NCBI GenBank assembly: GCA_016342325.1
Contig: JAEINR010000007.1
Location: 1-64,000 of the forward strand
Direction: 5' to 3'
DNA length: 64,000 nt
From: Desulfobacterium sp.
GTDB lineage: Bacteria; Desulfobacterota; Desulfobacteria; Desulfobacterales; Desulfobacteraceae
Both the position numbers and the translations under genes were made by a program. Shown here piece by piece: positions 54,420 to 64,000 of the stretch (within the stretch, counting starts at the first letter, position 1; each line of letters starts with the position of its first letter). The notes beneath the pieces were generated by a model that saw only the letters and a list, made by a program, of their open reading frames with translations, had not been told where the DNA came from and made no database searches.

Positions 54420-57400
54420 ACGACCTCCTCCAGCAAGGCTTCCACCTTGCTGAGCAATTGGTTGTCCTCATACCAGTTCAGTTTGATGGTCTTGGCCGGG
54501 CATTCGGATGCACACACGCCGCACCCGTGGCAGAGGGCAGCGTCTATGAAACTCACCCCCTCGTCATTGATTACCGGAACTTCATAGGGACAGGAGCGAA
54601 CACAGATGAGACAGGAAGCGCAGTGTTCGGGATCCACCTCTGCCGTCACAGCGGAGAGGGTGAGATACTCCTGGGAAAGGAAGGTCGTGGCCCTTGAGGC
54701 GGCGGCCATGGCCTGGCTGATGGTCTCACTGATCAGCTTGGGACTGTGGGCCGTTCCGCAAATAAACACGCCTTCGGTTGCCGATTCCACGGGCCTGAGC
54801 TTCACATGGGCCTCCATGAAAAACCCCTCCGGGTTCCGGCCGATCTTGAGAATGGAGGAGAGCTCTTCCGTGTCAGCGGCGGTCACGCCGGCGGAAAGCG
54901 CCAGAAGATCGGCATCCACCGCAAGCTTTCTGCCAAGGACATGGTCTGTGAAGGTCACCAGAAGTCCCGTGTCCGTCTCTTCCACCACCGGGGGATCCTC
55001 CCGGTCAAATCGGAAGAAGAGCACCCCGAGATTCCTTGCCTCGGTATAGTATTCTTCGAGCATGGCATACATCCGCATGTCCCTGTAGAGGATGAACACC
55101 TGGGCGTCGGGATTGCGTTTCTTGATGGTGAGGGCATTTTTCACTGCCGCCTGGCAGCATACCCTGGAGCAGTTGGGATTGTCCGCATTCCTGGACCCCA
55201 CACACTGGATCATCACCGCCTGGTCGACGTCACCTGCCCCCTCGTCTTCAAGCCGTTGGGAAAGTTCGGTCTGGGTGACCACCCGGTCGCTCTCAGGATA
55301 GAGGTACTCCACAGGGGTGTACTCGTCAGCTCCGGTGGCGATGATCATCACGCCGTGGTCGATCTTTCGTTCGTACATGCCCGGCCCCACCAGCACCTCG
55401 GTGGTAAAATTGCCCTTATACCCGGTGAACCCGACAATGAGGGATTCCTTGAGCACCTGGATCCGTTCATGGGCCTCGACCCGGGCCGCAAGTTTTGCCA
55501 CATAATCCCGGATGTCCGCCCCCTCCACCGTGGTGATCAGGCGGTTTCCAAGGCCTCCGAGTTGATTTTCCTTTTCCACAAGCACCACGTCAAAGCCCTG
55601 GTCGCCAAGGCCCTTTGCTGCGGTCATGCCGGCAATACCGCCGCCGATCACGAGGGCCCTCTTTGTAACCGAGATCCTTTTTTCATGGAGGGGAGTAAGG
55701 GTTGCCACCCGTGCCACGGCCATGCGAACCAGATCCTTTGCCTTGTTCGTGGCTTTTTCAGGAGTGTCATAGTGCATCCAGGAATCCTGGTTTCTGATGT
55801 TTGCCATCTCAAACAGGTACTTGTTGAGTCCGCTCTTCTCCAGGGTATCCATGAAGATGCTCTCATGGGTCTTTGGGGTGCAGGAAGCCACCACCACCCG
55901 GTTGAGCCCCTCCTCCTGGATCTTCTTTTTGATCCCGTCCTGGGCATCCTGGGAGCAGGTAAAAAGGTTCATTTCCGTATATACAACGTTGGGCAATGTT
56001 TTGGCATAATCGTTCACCAGGTCAACATCCACGATGCCGGCGATGTTAATGCCGCATTTGCAGACAAAGACACCAATCCTGGGCGCTTCCTTGCGAACAT
56101 CCCGCTCCTCAACCGGTTCCACCGACCGGGTGCGGGTATTTCTCGCCCGGACAAGCGCCTTGCCGGCGGCACAGGCGGCTCCGCTTGCTTCCGTGACCGA
56201 GGAGGGGATATCCTTGGGCCCCTGGAACACCCCTGCCACATAGACCCCGGGCCGTGAACTCTCCAGGGGATTGAAGGGAGAGGTCTTTGCAAACCCGTAG
56301 GTGTCAAGGTCCACCCCCATGCGCCGGGCAAGGGCCTGGTTTTCCGGGGGTATCTCAAGGCCCACGGACAGGATCACCATGTCAAATTCCTCGGTGACCA
56401 TGGTTCCGGTTTCGTCCGCGTAATTCAGAATTAGATTCCCGGTTTCCCTGACCTCATCCACGCTGTGGATCCTTGATTTCACGAACCTCACATTGTCCTC
56501 GTCCCTGGCCCGGGCATAATATTTCTCGTAATCCTTGCCAAAAGTGCGCATGTCCATGTTGAAAATGGCGCAGTCAAGCGCCTTTTTCGAATGCTCCTTG
56601 GCGATCATGGCGTCCTTGACCGCATACATGCAGCAGACAGAAGAGCAATAGCCGTTATTGCACCGGTTGGTGTCCCTGGAGCCGATGCACTGGAGCCAGG
56701 CGATCCTGTCTGGCTCTTTGTTGTCCGACGGCCGGGCAAGATGGCCCATGGTCGGACCGCCTGCACTCAGGATCCGCTCAAACTCAAGGCTTGTCATGAC
56801 ATTTGGGGACCGCTTGTACATGTATGTGTCGTCAAGGTTTGACGGATCAAAGGGCCGACTTCCCGAGGCCATGATCACCGAGCCCACGGAAAGATCCCGC
56901 TCCACCGGCAGTTGAAAATGATCGATGGCGCCGGCAAGGCAGGCGTCCACGCACTGGTAGCACTCGGAGCAGATGCCGCAGGAAAGACAGCGGGAGGCCT
57001 CCTCCATGACCTGGTCAAGGTTAAGTCCCAGGTTCACCTCGTTAAAATTTTCCGCCCTTTTTTCCCTGGCAAGCTTTTGGTGGGCAACCCTGGGCTTATG
57101 GGGTTCGCCCAACACCTCGGGCTTTTCAAACTCAAACTGACGCTCCCGGTCCAGGGAGAGGTCCTCGTTATTGAGGTAACGATGGATGCTGGTTGCCGCG
57201 GCCTTGCCCGAGGCCACGGCATCCACCACGGATTTAGGGCCGTACACGGCATCTCCGCCTGCAAACACCCAAGGGATAGGGGTCTGGAGGGTGACGCCAT
57301 CTGCCTTGAGTCCACCCTGGGGGGTAACTGAAATCCCCTGGGGGTCGGCAAACGAAAGTTCTCCGGTCTGGCCGATGGCAACGATCACATGGTCGCAGGC

Positions 57401-58858
57401 CAGGGTGGTGATATCGGTCTCATCATATTGGGGATTAAATCGGCCGTTCTTGTCAAACACGGACCTGCACCGCTTGAACTCCACGCCTGTGACAAACGCC
57501 TGTTTTCCAATGAACCGAACAGGCCCCAGGCTGTTTTCAATGGCCACCCCCTCCTCCAGGGCATCCTCGATCTCATAGTCCCAGGCGGGCATCTCCTCCC
57601 TTTTCTCCAGGCAGACCATGATGACCTCTTCGGCCCCAAGACGCCGTGCGGTCAGGGCGACATCCACGGCCACATTGCCGCCGCCGATGACAACCACCCG
57701 TCCGTCAAGCCGTTCTGCGGTTTCCAGGGCCGCCGCCTTGAGAAAGGAGACCCCCTTGAGCACCCCGTTGAACCCTTCGCCGCTAATCCCAAGCCCCCGG
57801 CTTCCGTGGAGACCGACGGCGATAAACACTGCGCCATACCCCTCTTTTTTAAGGCTGTCCAGGGTGATGTCGATGCCGAACTCCACATGGGTCTGGATAT
57901 CGACCCCCAGGCCCTCGATGACGGCGATCTCCTTTTCAAGTTCTGTGTTGGGCAGGCGATACCCGGGAATTCCCACGGCCATCATGCCGCCCTTGACGGG
58001 CAGCTTTTCAAACACCGTGACCCCGTATCCCTGCTGGGCCAGGAAATAGGCCGCTGTAAGCCCGGCAGGACCCGCGCCCACGATGGCAACCCGCTCTTCC
58101 CTCTTTTCCGGAATTTCAGGCAGATAGGGTTCATCTCCTTCAAGATCGAGATCCCCGAGGAACCGATGGAGGTGCTGGATGGCCAGGGGACCCTCGAGGC
58201 CCCCCCGGGTACACTCGGCCTCACAGGGATGATGGCACACCCTGCCGCAGGATCCCGGAAACGGATGCTCCTGTTTGAACAACTTCAGGGCCTCTTGATG
58301 CTTGCCCTGGCCCATGAGCGCGATGAACCCCTGGATGCTCACATGGGCGGGACAGGTTGCCTTGCACGGCGCAGTGGAGCGCTTCGAAATGCCGAAAGCG
58401 CCGGGAATCGCCTGTTCATACTGCTTGAAGATCGCCTTTCTCGTGTTGAGTCCCTGGTTGTGCTCGCTTTGCACATCCACCGGACACACCTTGGCACACT
58501 CCCCGCAGCTGGTGCATTTTGAAAGATCCACATACCTGGGCTTCTCTCGAATCCGGGCCGTGAAGTCACCCTTTTCCCCCTCAAGTGCCAAAAGCTCCGT
58601 ATTGGTTAACAACTCAATGTTCAGATGCCGGCCGACCTCGACCAGTTTCGGTGAGATGACTCACATGGTGCAGTCATTTGTGGGGAACGTCTTGTCGAGC
58701 TGGGCCATCATCCCCCCGATGGCATGGGAGCGCTCAACCAGGTAGACATAGTAGCCTGAGCTTGCAAGATCGATGGCAGACTGCATCCCTGCAATGCCGC
58801 CCCCCAGCACCATGACCGCCCCGGCAATATTATTTGTGGACATCGATCTTTCCGTCAT
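54416..58858 (-). CDS. hdrA: Giant HdrA-GltD-HdrA fusion, selenoprotein (UGA = Sec66)
   Basis: Reading through the UGA at 58661-58663 gives 1480 residues. Residues 1-115 are an HdrA FAD domain ([18 protein letters not shown]) with [18 protein letters not shown], where other HdrA proteins have Cys. A ferredoxin motif [12 protein letters not shown] lies near 120. A GltD/NfnB-like NAD(P)H-FAD module spans about 150-590 ([34 protein letters not shown]). The first HdrA resumes at about 610-925. A second complete HdrA ([22 protein letters not shown] motif, [24 protein letters not shown]) ends the protein. The GltD unit suggests NAD(P)H input and flavin-based bifurcation with MetF/MetV. Neighbours are metF upstream and mvhD, metV and metF downstream. 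Confidence 0.88.
58628..58645 (-). promoter_or_regulatory. SECIS-like hairpin for the hdrA UGA
   Basis: Fifteen bases after the UGA on the minus strand, CTGGTCG-AGGT-CGGCCGG forms a seven-bp stem (two G-U pairs) capped by AGGU. The AGGU loop matches the apical loop of known bacterial SECIS elements, such as that of E. coli fdhF, at nearly the same distance. The fold was made by eye. Confidence 0.7.
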
Positions 58859-58941
58859 ATCATACCCCCTACCCTTTTAATCGTTTCGGTATCGGCTTTT
58901 TCCCTGCGGATTGATGAGCGATTTCCATCAGATCATCCCGC

Positions 58942-59826
58942 CTACCCTTTTAAACCTTCCATGACCCCCAGTATTTCGGGAAGCTTTCCTTCCCATCCCA
59001 TGCACGAAACATTGACACCGCCAAAGCCATGTTCCCTCACCCCGGCAATCAGCTTCTTTGCCATTTCAACCGAGGCCCTTACCTTATCAGGCGCCTGTTG
59101 AAGGGTCTGGATCACCGTATCCGGCAGGGTGACATGGGAAACGTTCCTGGCCATGTACCTTGCCATGCCCAGGGACTTCAAAAGCAGGACCGTGGGAATG
59201 ATGGTGACTCCGTTCTTCATGGCGGTTCGCAAAAACGGCTCTGTCATGGAAAACTCAAACAGGGGCTGGGTGATGAAATAGCGAACGCCAAGGTCGATCA
59301 TCCGCTTCATCCGGTCAAGCTCCTTCTCCCGCTCCCCGCCCCGAAGACAGGTTTCAAGGGCTGCACCCTTGAGAATATCCGGGGTGCCGTTCAGCTCAAC
59401 ACCGGCGAAATCGCGTCCGTTTTCAAGGGAGACAAGCCCTGCCAGGAGTTCGTCCAGGGTGATATCGTACACCGCTTTTGCGTCAACATGGTCCCCCTTT
59501 GACGGTTCCTCACCGGTCACCACCATGAGGGCATCGATCCCCAGGGCATTGGCAGCCAGGATATCGCCCTGGAGTGCAAGGCGATTCCTGTCCCTACAGG
59601 AGACCTGCATAATGGTGCCAAGCCCGTTCTGCCGAAGCACCAGGCTTGCCCCGAGGGAGGTCATGCGCATGACACCACTGGTCATTTCCGGCACAAGAAA
59701 GGCATCGACAACGCCCTTGACATTGAGGGCATTGTTTACCATGACCGAGACATCCGTTCCCTTGGGCGGATCGATCTGAACAAGACAGGCGAATTCGCCG
59801 GTTTCTAACCTTTTCCTAAACTGCAT
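58942..59826 (-). CDS. metF: Methylenetetrahydrofolate reductase MetF, copy 3
   Basis: The 294-residue protein is a third, more divergent MetF: FACLVQIDPPKGTDVSVM, SCRDRNRLALQGDILAAN, MVVTGEEPSKGDHVDAKAV, GVRYFITQPLFEFSM, and a C-terminal GGVNVSCMGWEGKLPEIL. It opens the operon metF-hdrA(Sec)-mvhD(Sec)-metV-metF, 83 bases before hdrA. GGAGGT lies just before the ATG. It may have a different partner from the two other copies, or act in synthesis of methyl groups. Confidence 0.9.
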   Translation of the reverse strand: MQFRKRLETGEFACLVQIDPPKGTDVSVMVNNALNVKGVVDAFLVPEMTSGVMRMTSLGASLVLRQNGLGTIMQVSCRDRNRLALQGDILAANALGIDALMVVTGEEPSKGDHVDAKAVYDITLDELLAGLVSLENGRDFAGVELNGTPDILKGAALETCLRGGEREKELDRMKRMIDLGVRYFITQPLFEFSMTEPFLRTAMKNGVTIIPTVLLLKSLGMARYMARNVSHVTLPDTVIQTLQQAPDKVRASVEMAKKLIAGVREHGFGGVNVSCMGWEGKLPEILGVMEGLKG

Positions 59827-59985
59827 GGGTGCACCTCCGAAAAAGCGATCCGGTTAATATAACGATTTTTTCGCGTATGGTTAATAGCCGTATACTGAGA
59901 TGAGCATTATATAAATGCGATACGAACGATAGCGGGGTGGTAAAACTCTATGATTAGCTGTAAAAAGCGCTCAAAGAGCCCATCT

Positions 59986-60039
59986 CATCTAATTTACAAA
60001 TTTCGTCTGATTTACAGATCTTATCTGATTTTACAAATT
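59986..60039. repeat. Three tandem 18-bp direct repeats (operator-like)
   Basis: Units read catctaatttacaaattt, cgtctgatttacagatct and tatctgattttacaaatt, head to tail without spacers. The core TCTRATTTACARAT is shared; the third unit has one extra T compensated at its end. The location between divergent promoters suggests regulator binding sites. Confidence 0.75.
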
Positions 60040-60182
60040 CTGCATGGGTTTTTATAATATTTACTAATTGAATCATGGCGGGTTTGTCAAGAGTTATTTA
60101 CTAACTGAAGGATATTCGCCATTATCAATGGGAGAATAAAACCCCATTGAGATCCAATCCGGGGTTACCCCCTATATTAAGG

Positions 60183-60211
60183 TTGATTTATGAAGGTAGA
60201 TTAATTATAGA
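60183..60211 (+). promoter_or_regulatory. Sigma-70 promoter for the HDOD kinase gene
   Basis: TTGATT (60183-60188) and TATAGA (60206-60211) are separated by 17 bases. A transcript starting about 60218 would leave a TTG at 60224 almost leaderless, which favours the ATG at 60281 as the start of the kinase. Confidence 0.7.
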
Positions 60212-60280
60212 TATCTATTATAGTTGATCGATTTTTATCCGGAGAGAGACGAAAGCGGGCCAGACATACTAAGAGGTGCA

Positions 60281-62443
60281 ATGATATCGCGAAACAGAAC
60301 ATTTGAAAGGATCAGACAGTCGGGAAACCTTCCCCAGCTTCCCCAGGTGGTGATCAAGCTGATCGATGCCTGCAACGACGACGAAACAGACATCCGGGAT
60401 CTGTCCCAGATCATTTCCGCGGATCCCGGGCTGACATCCAGGTTGATGGCGATCATCGGTTCTGCCTATCTCAATATCCCCAAGGCCCCTGACACCATCG
60501 AGGCCGCCGTCGTGTACCTTGGAATGGATACCATCAAAAACATCGCGATCAGCGCCTCTGCCATGCATGTGTTCAAGCTCTCCAGTATCAAGTCCGAGTT
60601 CAATATCGCAACCTTCTGGAACCACTCTTATAAATGTGCTGTTCTCGCAAAAAAAATCGCCATGGAATTTAAGCACTCCCAGCCGGATGAAGCGTTTCTT
60701 GCGGGACTCCTCCACGAGATCGGAAAACTCATGCTTGTCCGGAACTTCCCCGAAGAGTATGGGGAGATTATGGCGAACCAGGGGGATGAAAAGGACCGAA
60801 TCGCAGCAGAGAAGGAGAGATTCGACACAACCACCGAGGAGATCAGTTCCTGGCTGTTCGACCAGTGGCACCTGAGTCCCCTCATGGCCGATGCCGTGCT
60901 TTACGTAAACGCCCCTCCCGGGGAGATCGCCAACGCCCTGGATCTTGTAAAGATCGTCTTTGTTTCCAACCGCCTTGCAGACAAGGGCGCGGAAGATCCG
61001 TCCGTGCTCGAGCTCAGCGGGATTAAACACACCCGGCTTGCAACCATGCTCACCCAGGCCGAGGAGGAAGCAAACACCATGGCCAAGAGCCTGGGCATCC
61101 CGACACCGGATTCCAACGATTGCCAAGTGCTGGCCGACGACGCCCTGACCCGAAAGATCAAGGAGATCGCCCTCTTCCACGGGACCCTCCAGAACCTTTT
61201 GAATGCCGAAGAGATCGACTCGGTCCTGACCATCACCGAAAACGGCATCAAAATACTCTTCAACATTCCCCGGATCTTCTATTTTCTCTTTGATAAAGAA
61301 AAAAACCTTTTAACCGGAAAGGGCAACCCCAAGGACAAACACCACAGGATACTTGAGACCATTGCCATCCCCATGTCCAACACCTCAAGTTTTCTGACCA
61401 CCTCGTTACAAAATAACCGGATCATAAACAGCCTGGCGGCCAACAGCAACACGCCTGCCATCTCGGATATCCAGCTCACCCGGCTCCTGGAAACAGACGG
61501 TCTCTGCTGCATTCCCATGAAGGCCTTTGACAACCCCGTGGGGGTGATTGTCCTTGGCATTGACCAGGTTCACAAAAACATGCTGATGGAGAACAACTCC
61601 CTGCTGAAGCTCTTTTCACGCCAGACAGCCATGTGCCTCCAGTCCCTGAACCATCGAAAAGAGTCTGAATCCATCCGCCAGAACGAAAGAATGCAGGCCT
61701 TTTCCGCCATCACCCGGAAGATCGTCCATGAGGTGAACAACCCCATCGGCATCATCACCAACTACCTGACCCAATTGAGCATGAAACTACCGGACAAACA
61801 TCCGGTGCAGCCGGAGCTCAAGGTGGTCAAAGAAGAGATCGACCGCATCGCGGGGCTTATCCGCAAGCTATCGGATTTTTCAAAACCGAACATTGCCGAG
61901 TTCCAGTCCGTTGATATCAACCAGCTCTACTCGGCACATCTTGAGTTCATCAAGAAGTCTTACCTGTTACCCAGGGGCATTGAGGCAAACCTGGTTGCCG
62001 CCCCGGATATTCCATCCATCACCACCGACAAGAACGGTCTCAAGCAGGTGCTGATCAACCTTGTTAAAAACGCAGCCGAAGCAATGGAGAACGGCGGTAG
62101 AATCAATATCAATATCCGCTTTGTTCCGGGATCATCCAAGATATTGATCGATGAGAAACGCAAAACACCGGGCAACATCGAAATCACCATCCAGGACAAC
62201 GGGCCTGGAATTCCCGATGCCGTCAAGGAGAAGCTGTTTGAACCCTACAACAGCACCAAGGGAGCCGACAACTCCGGGCTTGGACTCTCCATTGTTCACT
62301 CCATCATCCGAAGTCTCAGCGGCAGTATCACCTGCAAGAGCCGTCTAAATACGGGAACCTGCTTCACGATCCTGTTACCGGTTACCTCGCCGAAACCGGT
62401 TCTTTACCAGGTCATTGATGATGAACCCATTCATCAACACTAA
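60281..62443 (+). CDS. HDOD-GAF-histidine kinase
   Basis: The 720-residue cytosolic protein has an HDOD domain at about 1-210 (LPQLPQVVIKLIDA, ISADPGLTSRLMAIIGSA, FLAGLLHEIGKLMLVRNFPEEY). A GAF-like domain follows at about 300-460. The kinase core has RKIVHEVNNPIGIITNYL (His near 485), LINLVKNAAEAMENGG, IQDNGPGIP and SGLGLSIVHSII. HDOD proteins act in signalling and c-di-GMP-linked motility control. The ATG with an AGAGGTG ahead is preferred over an upstream TTG because of the promoter position. It is followed by a GspE-N-like and a ParA-like gene. Confidence 0.9.
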   Translation: MISRNRTFERIRQSGNLPQLPQVVIKLIDACNDDETDIRDLSQIISADPGLTSRLMAIIGSAYLNIPKAPDTIEAAVVYLGMDTIKNIAISASAMHVFKLSSIKSEFNIATFWNHSYKCAVLAKKIAMEFKHSQPDEAFLAGLLHEIGKLMLVRNFPEEYGEIMANQGDEKDRIAAEKERFDTTTEEISSWLFDQWHLSPLMADAVLYVNAPPGEIANALDLVKIVFVSNRLADKGAEDPSVLELSGIKHTRLATMLTQAEEEANTMAKSLGIPTPDSNDCQVLADDALTRKIKEIALFHGTLQNLLNAEEIDSVLTITENGIKILFNIPRIFYFLFDKEKNLLTGKGNPKDKHHRILETIAIPMSNTSSFLTTSLQNNRIINSLAANSNTPAISDIQLTRLLETDGLCCIPMKAFDNPVGVIVLGIDQVHKNMLMENNSLLKLFSRQTAMCLQSLNHRKESESIRQNERMQAFSAITRKIVHEVNNPIGIITNYLTQLSMKLPDKHPVQPELKVVKEEIDRIAGLIRKLSDFSKPNIAEFQSVDINQLYSAHLEFIKKSYLLPRGIEANLVAAPDIPSITTDKNGLKQVLINLVKNAAEAMENGGRININIRFVPGSSKILIDEKRKTPGNIEITIQDNGPGIPDAVKEKLFEPYNSTKGADNSGLGLSIVHSIIRSLSGSITCKSRLNTGTCFTILLPVTSPKPVLYQVIDDEPIHQH

Positions 62444-62455
62444 AGGAAAACATCA

Positions 62456-63421
62456 TTGAAGCCATTGACCCGAACCACGCCAAAACGTTTCCCTCCCCGT
62501 AAAACAGGAGAGATCCTGGCCAGGGAGGGATTGATCACCCAGGAAGATATCGACAGGGTTCTTGCCATCCAGAAACAAGGGAAGGCGTCTCCCCTGTGGG
62601 ATTCAAACCGACTCTTCGGGATGATTCTGTGCGACCTGAATCTCATCACTCCCCTTGACATTTACTGGGTTCTTCATAAATACAAAAAGCTTGTATCCAT
62701 GGACCAGGCCCTTCTCAAGGACGGCAAGGTTTCGGCCAAAGCACTGGCCCTGGCCCATGGGGCAGCAAGGGCATCGGACACCTCCCTCTTTGCCGCCCTG
62801 TTGAACCAAGGGGCAGTCACGGTGGTTGAGCTCCAGAAACGTTTGTACGACCTCTACCGAATCCCCTACCGGACCCTCCAGGAGTTCAGGTTTAACCCGG
62901 CCATGGCAGAGGATCTTTCAACCATCGTGGAAAAACGCCTTGCCCTCAAGCATAGGATGATCCCCCTGGTCCTCCAGGAAAAGGTGATCCTGGTGGGCAT
63001 CATTGAACCCGACGCCCTGTTGGCCATGAAAAAGCTAAGCGCCCGGTTTCCCCTTCTCAGATTCAAGGCGGTATTCATCCCTTTTTCTGAATTCAAGACC
63101 CTGTTCAACCAGCTTTACCGGAAGGGCGGCCCACCCGTACGCCAGCAACGCTCCCCGGATCTATCGCTTCTGCTCAACTTCAGGATTACCATCACAGACC
63201 CGAAACGTGAAAGCGACAAGATCCAGTCCCTGTACAAGCGCTACGAAATGGTGAGGACATTGACCCAGGGCAGCCATTGCACAACACGGTCACAGGCCTT
63301 CCATGACTTCATCGTTGGCGAGCACAAAAAACTAAGGGATAGATACAGGGTTACACGGATGGTCTATTTTCTCAAGAAACAGGGGCAGGATCCCATTGTC
63401 GTCGCTGTCCCAAAGGATTGA
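62456..63421 (+). CDS. GspE N-terminal (MshEN)-like protein
   Basis: The 321-residue protein has TGEILAREGLITQEDIDRVLAIQ near the start, typical of GspE/PilB N-terminal units. Later come LFAALLNQGAVTVVELQKRLYDLYRIPYRTL and KRLALKHRMIPLVLQEKVILVGIIEPD, a second MshEN-like module. No ATPase motor domain follows, so it resembles a free-standing c-di-GMP-binding or adapter domain. The TTG start has AAAGGA nine bases ahead. It lies 12 bases after the HDOD kinase. Confidence 0.8.
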   Translation: MKPLTRTTPKRFPPRKTGEILAREGLITQEDIDRVLAIQKQGKASPLWDSNRLFGMILCDLNLITPLDIYWVLHKYKKLVSMDQALLKDGKVSAKALALAHGAARASDTSLFAALLNQGAVTVVELQKRLYDLYRIPYRTLQEFRFNPAMAEDLSTIVEKRLALKHRMIPLVLQEKVILVGIIEPDALLAMKKLSARFPLLRFKAVFIPFSEFKTLFNQLYRKGGPPVRQQRSPDLSLLLNFRITITDPKRESDKIQSLYKRYEMVRTLTQGSHCTTRSQAFHDFIVGEHKKLRDRYRVTRMVYFLKKQGQDPIVVAVPKD

Positions 63422-63432
63422 AACACATCACA

Positions 63433-64000
63433 TGCCAAGAGTAATAACCATCACCAGCGGCAAGGGCGGCGTCGGAAAAACCAGCATCAGCCTCAACCTT
63501 GCCCTTGAACTTGCCTCGGCAAACCAGCGGGTCTGCCTGTTTGACGCGGATCTAGGCCTTGCAAACATCAACATTCTCACCGGTATTCAGCCGGAAAACG
63601 ATCTTGAAAGCGTCATCGACGGCAGCCTCGAACTGTCGGAGATCGTCATCAAAAATTACCAGGGGATCGACATCATTCCCGGAAGCAGTGGCGTGGAACG
63701 AATGGCGGATCTCACCCAGGAGGAGGCCAAACGGCTGATCCGTTCGTTCCTGGGCCTTGGGGAGTATGACTATTTCATTTTTGACACCTCCGCCGGCATC
63801 TCATCCCAGGTCCTCTCCTTCTGCATGGCCAGCCACGAAATTCTGCTTGTGATCACCCCGGAACCCACCTCCCTCACCGATGCCTATTCGCTCTTGAAGG
63901 TCCTCTCCCGTAAGGGCTACAACCGCACCGTAAACGTGGTGGTCAACCAGGTAACACAATCAAGCAGTGCCAAGAAGGCTTACGGCCAGCTTCGGGAAAC
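63433..64000 (+). CDS. ParA/MinD-family ATPase (FlhG-like), partial
   Basis: The first 189 codons are present; the gene runs off the right edge. The deviant Walker A motif SGKGGVGKTSISLNLA lies at residues 9-24, followed by FDADLGLANINILTG. FDTSAGISSQVLSF forms the Walker B region, with EPTSLTDAYSLLKVLS after it. This resembles FlhG/YlxH, which sets flagellar number and place, or MinD-like positioning ATPases. It follows the GspE-N-like gene by 11 bases. A fit with the FlhG group is likely but not proved by the visible part. Confidence 0.88.

Larger units (their letters stand above)
59827..60280. other. Divergent control region of the third metF and HDOD kinase
   Basis: About 450 AT-rich bases. 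It contains three 18-base direct repeats (59986-60039), a near-palindrome gcattatataaatgc around 59915 that includes a TATAAT-like hexamer for the metF side, and a plus-strand promoter at 60183-60211. No RNA gene is seen. Confidence 0.6.

Noticed and set aside
54746..56257. 503-codon open frame opposite hdrA
   Set aside because: It is antisense to clearly conserved HdrA domains, and its His/Gly/Pro-rich product looks like a mirror of their codons.
58610..58663. Nonsense mutation or pseudogene in hdrA
   Set aside because: The UGA replaces a family cysteine, a SECIS-like loop follows, the frame continues conserved, and mvhD shows the same pattern.

Overview
The window reads as the chromosome of a strictly anaerobic, sulfate-reducer-type bacterium of the Desulfobacterota, most like Desulfobacteraceae. 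The clues are duplicated MetF/MetV genes beside HdrA/Qmo-like flavoproteins (the methyl branch of the Wood-Ljungdahl pathway), selenocysteine-containing HdrA and MvhD, corrinoid-activator ATPases, and a lactate operon with iron-sulfur electron carriers. Gene content and a dispersed 'ggggtcaggc' repeat family resemble Desulfobacterium/Desulforapulum autotrophicum. That species guess is from memory, not from a search.

Layout. (1) 1-19.6 kb, almost all on the minus strand: a 22-bp tandem repeat, exonuclease I, rplM-rpsI, a four-gene cell-shape set (YkuD enzyme, coiled-coil membrane protein, Csd4-like carboxypeptidase, bactofilin), ruvCAB, tolQRAB-pal-ybgF, groESL, an FmdB-type zinc ribbon, an HExxH protein and hflKC. 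A 32-codon COX24-like gene lies on the plus strand at 17.4 kb. (2) 19.6-24.3 kb, plus strand: a short coupled ORF, a radical SAM protein, a PHP phosphatase, dtd, a polytopic membrane protein and a TrmJ-like methyltransferase. (3) 25-32.3 kb: acyl-CoA synthetase, tRNA-Glu and tRNA-Phe, two tandem RACo-like corrinoid activators and a chemotaxis receptor. (4) 32.5-37.7 kb: alanine dehydrogenase divergent from a lactate operon (FAD dehydrogenase, Fe-S/MvhD fusion, LarA). (5) 37.7-41.7 kb: an AT-richer three-gene operon of SMC/OLD-like ATPase, TOPRIM-like protein and DUF262 protein, which looks like an anti-phage defence cassette without a name I know. (6) 42.1-46.5 kb: MetV-MetF-HdrA/QmoA-like-QmoB-like operon. 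(7) 46.7-51.7 kb: sensor kinase, response regulator, an AroE-like protein with altered active-site residues bracketed by twin palindromic repeats, and a receiver-PAS-kinase hybrid. (8) 51.7-59.8 kb: an orphan flagellar rod-like protein, then a second methylene-tetrahydrofolate reductase operon, metF-hdrA(Sec)-mvhD(Sec)-metV-metF. (9) 60.2-64 kb: an HDOD sensor kinase, a GspE-N-like protein and a ParA/MinD ATPase cut by the window edge.

The genes fit an organism that runs the acetyl-CoA pathway, oxidises lactate through Fe-S/flavin carriers, and pairs C1 folate reductases with two different Hdr modules. The most notable items are the two in-frame UGA (Sec) codons with SECIS-like hairpins, the Csd4-like enzyme with the atypical Gln zinc ligand inside a complete shape operon, and the ATPase-TOPRIM-DUF262 cassette.
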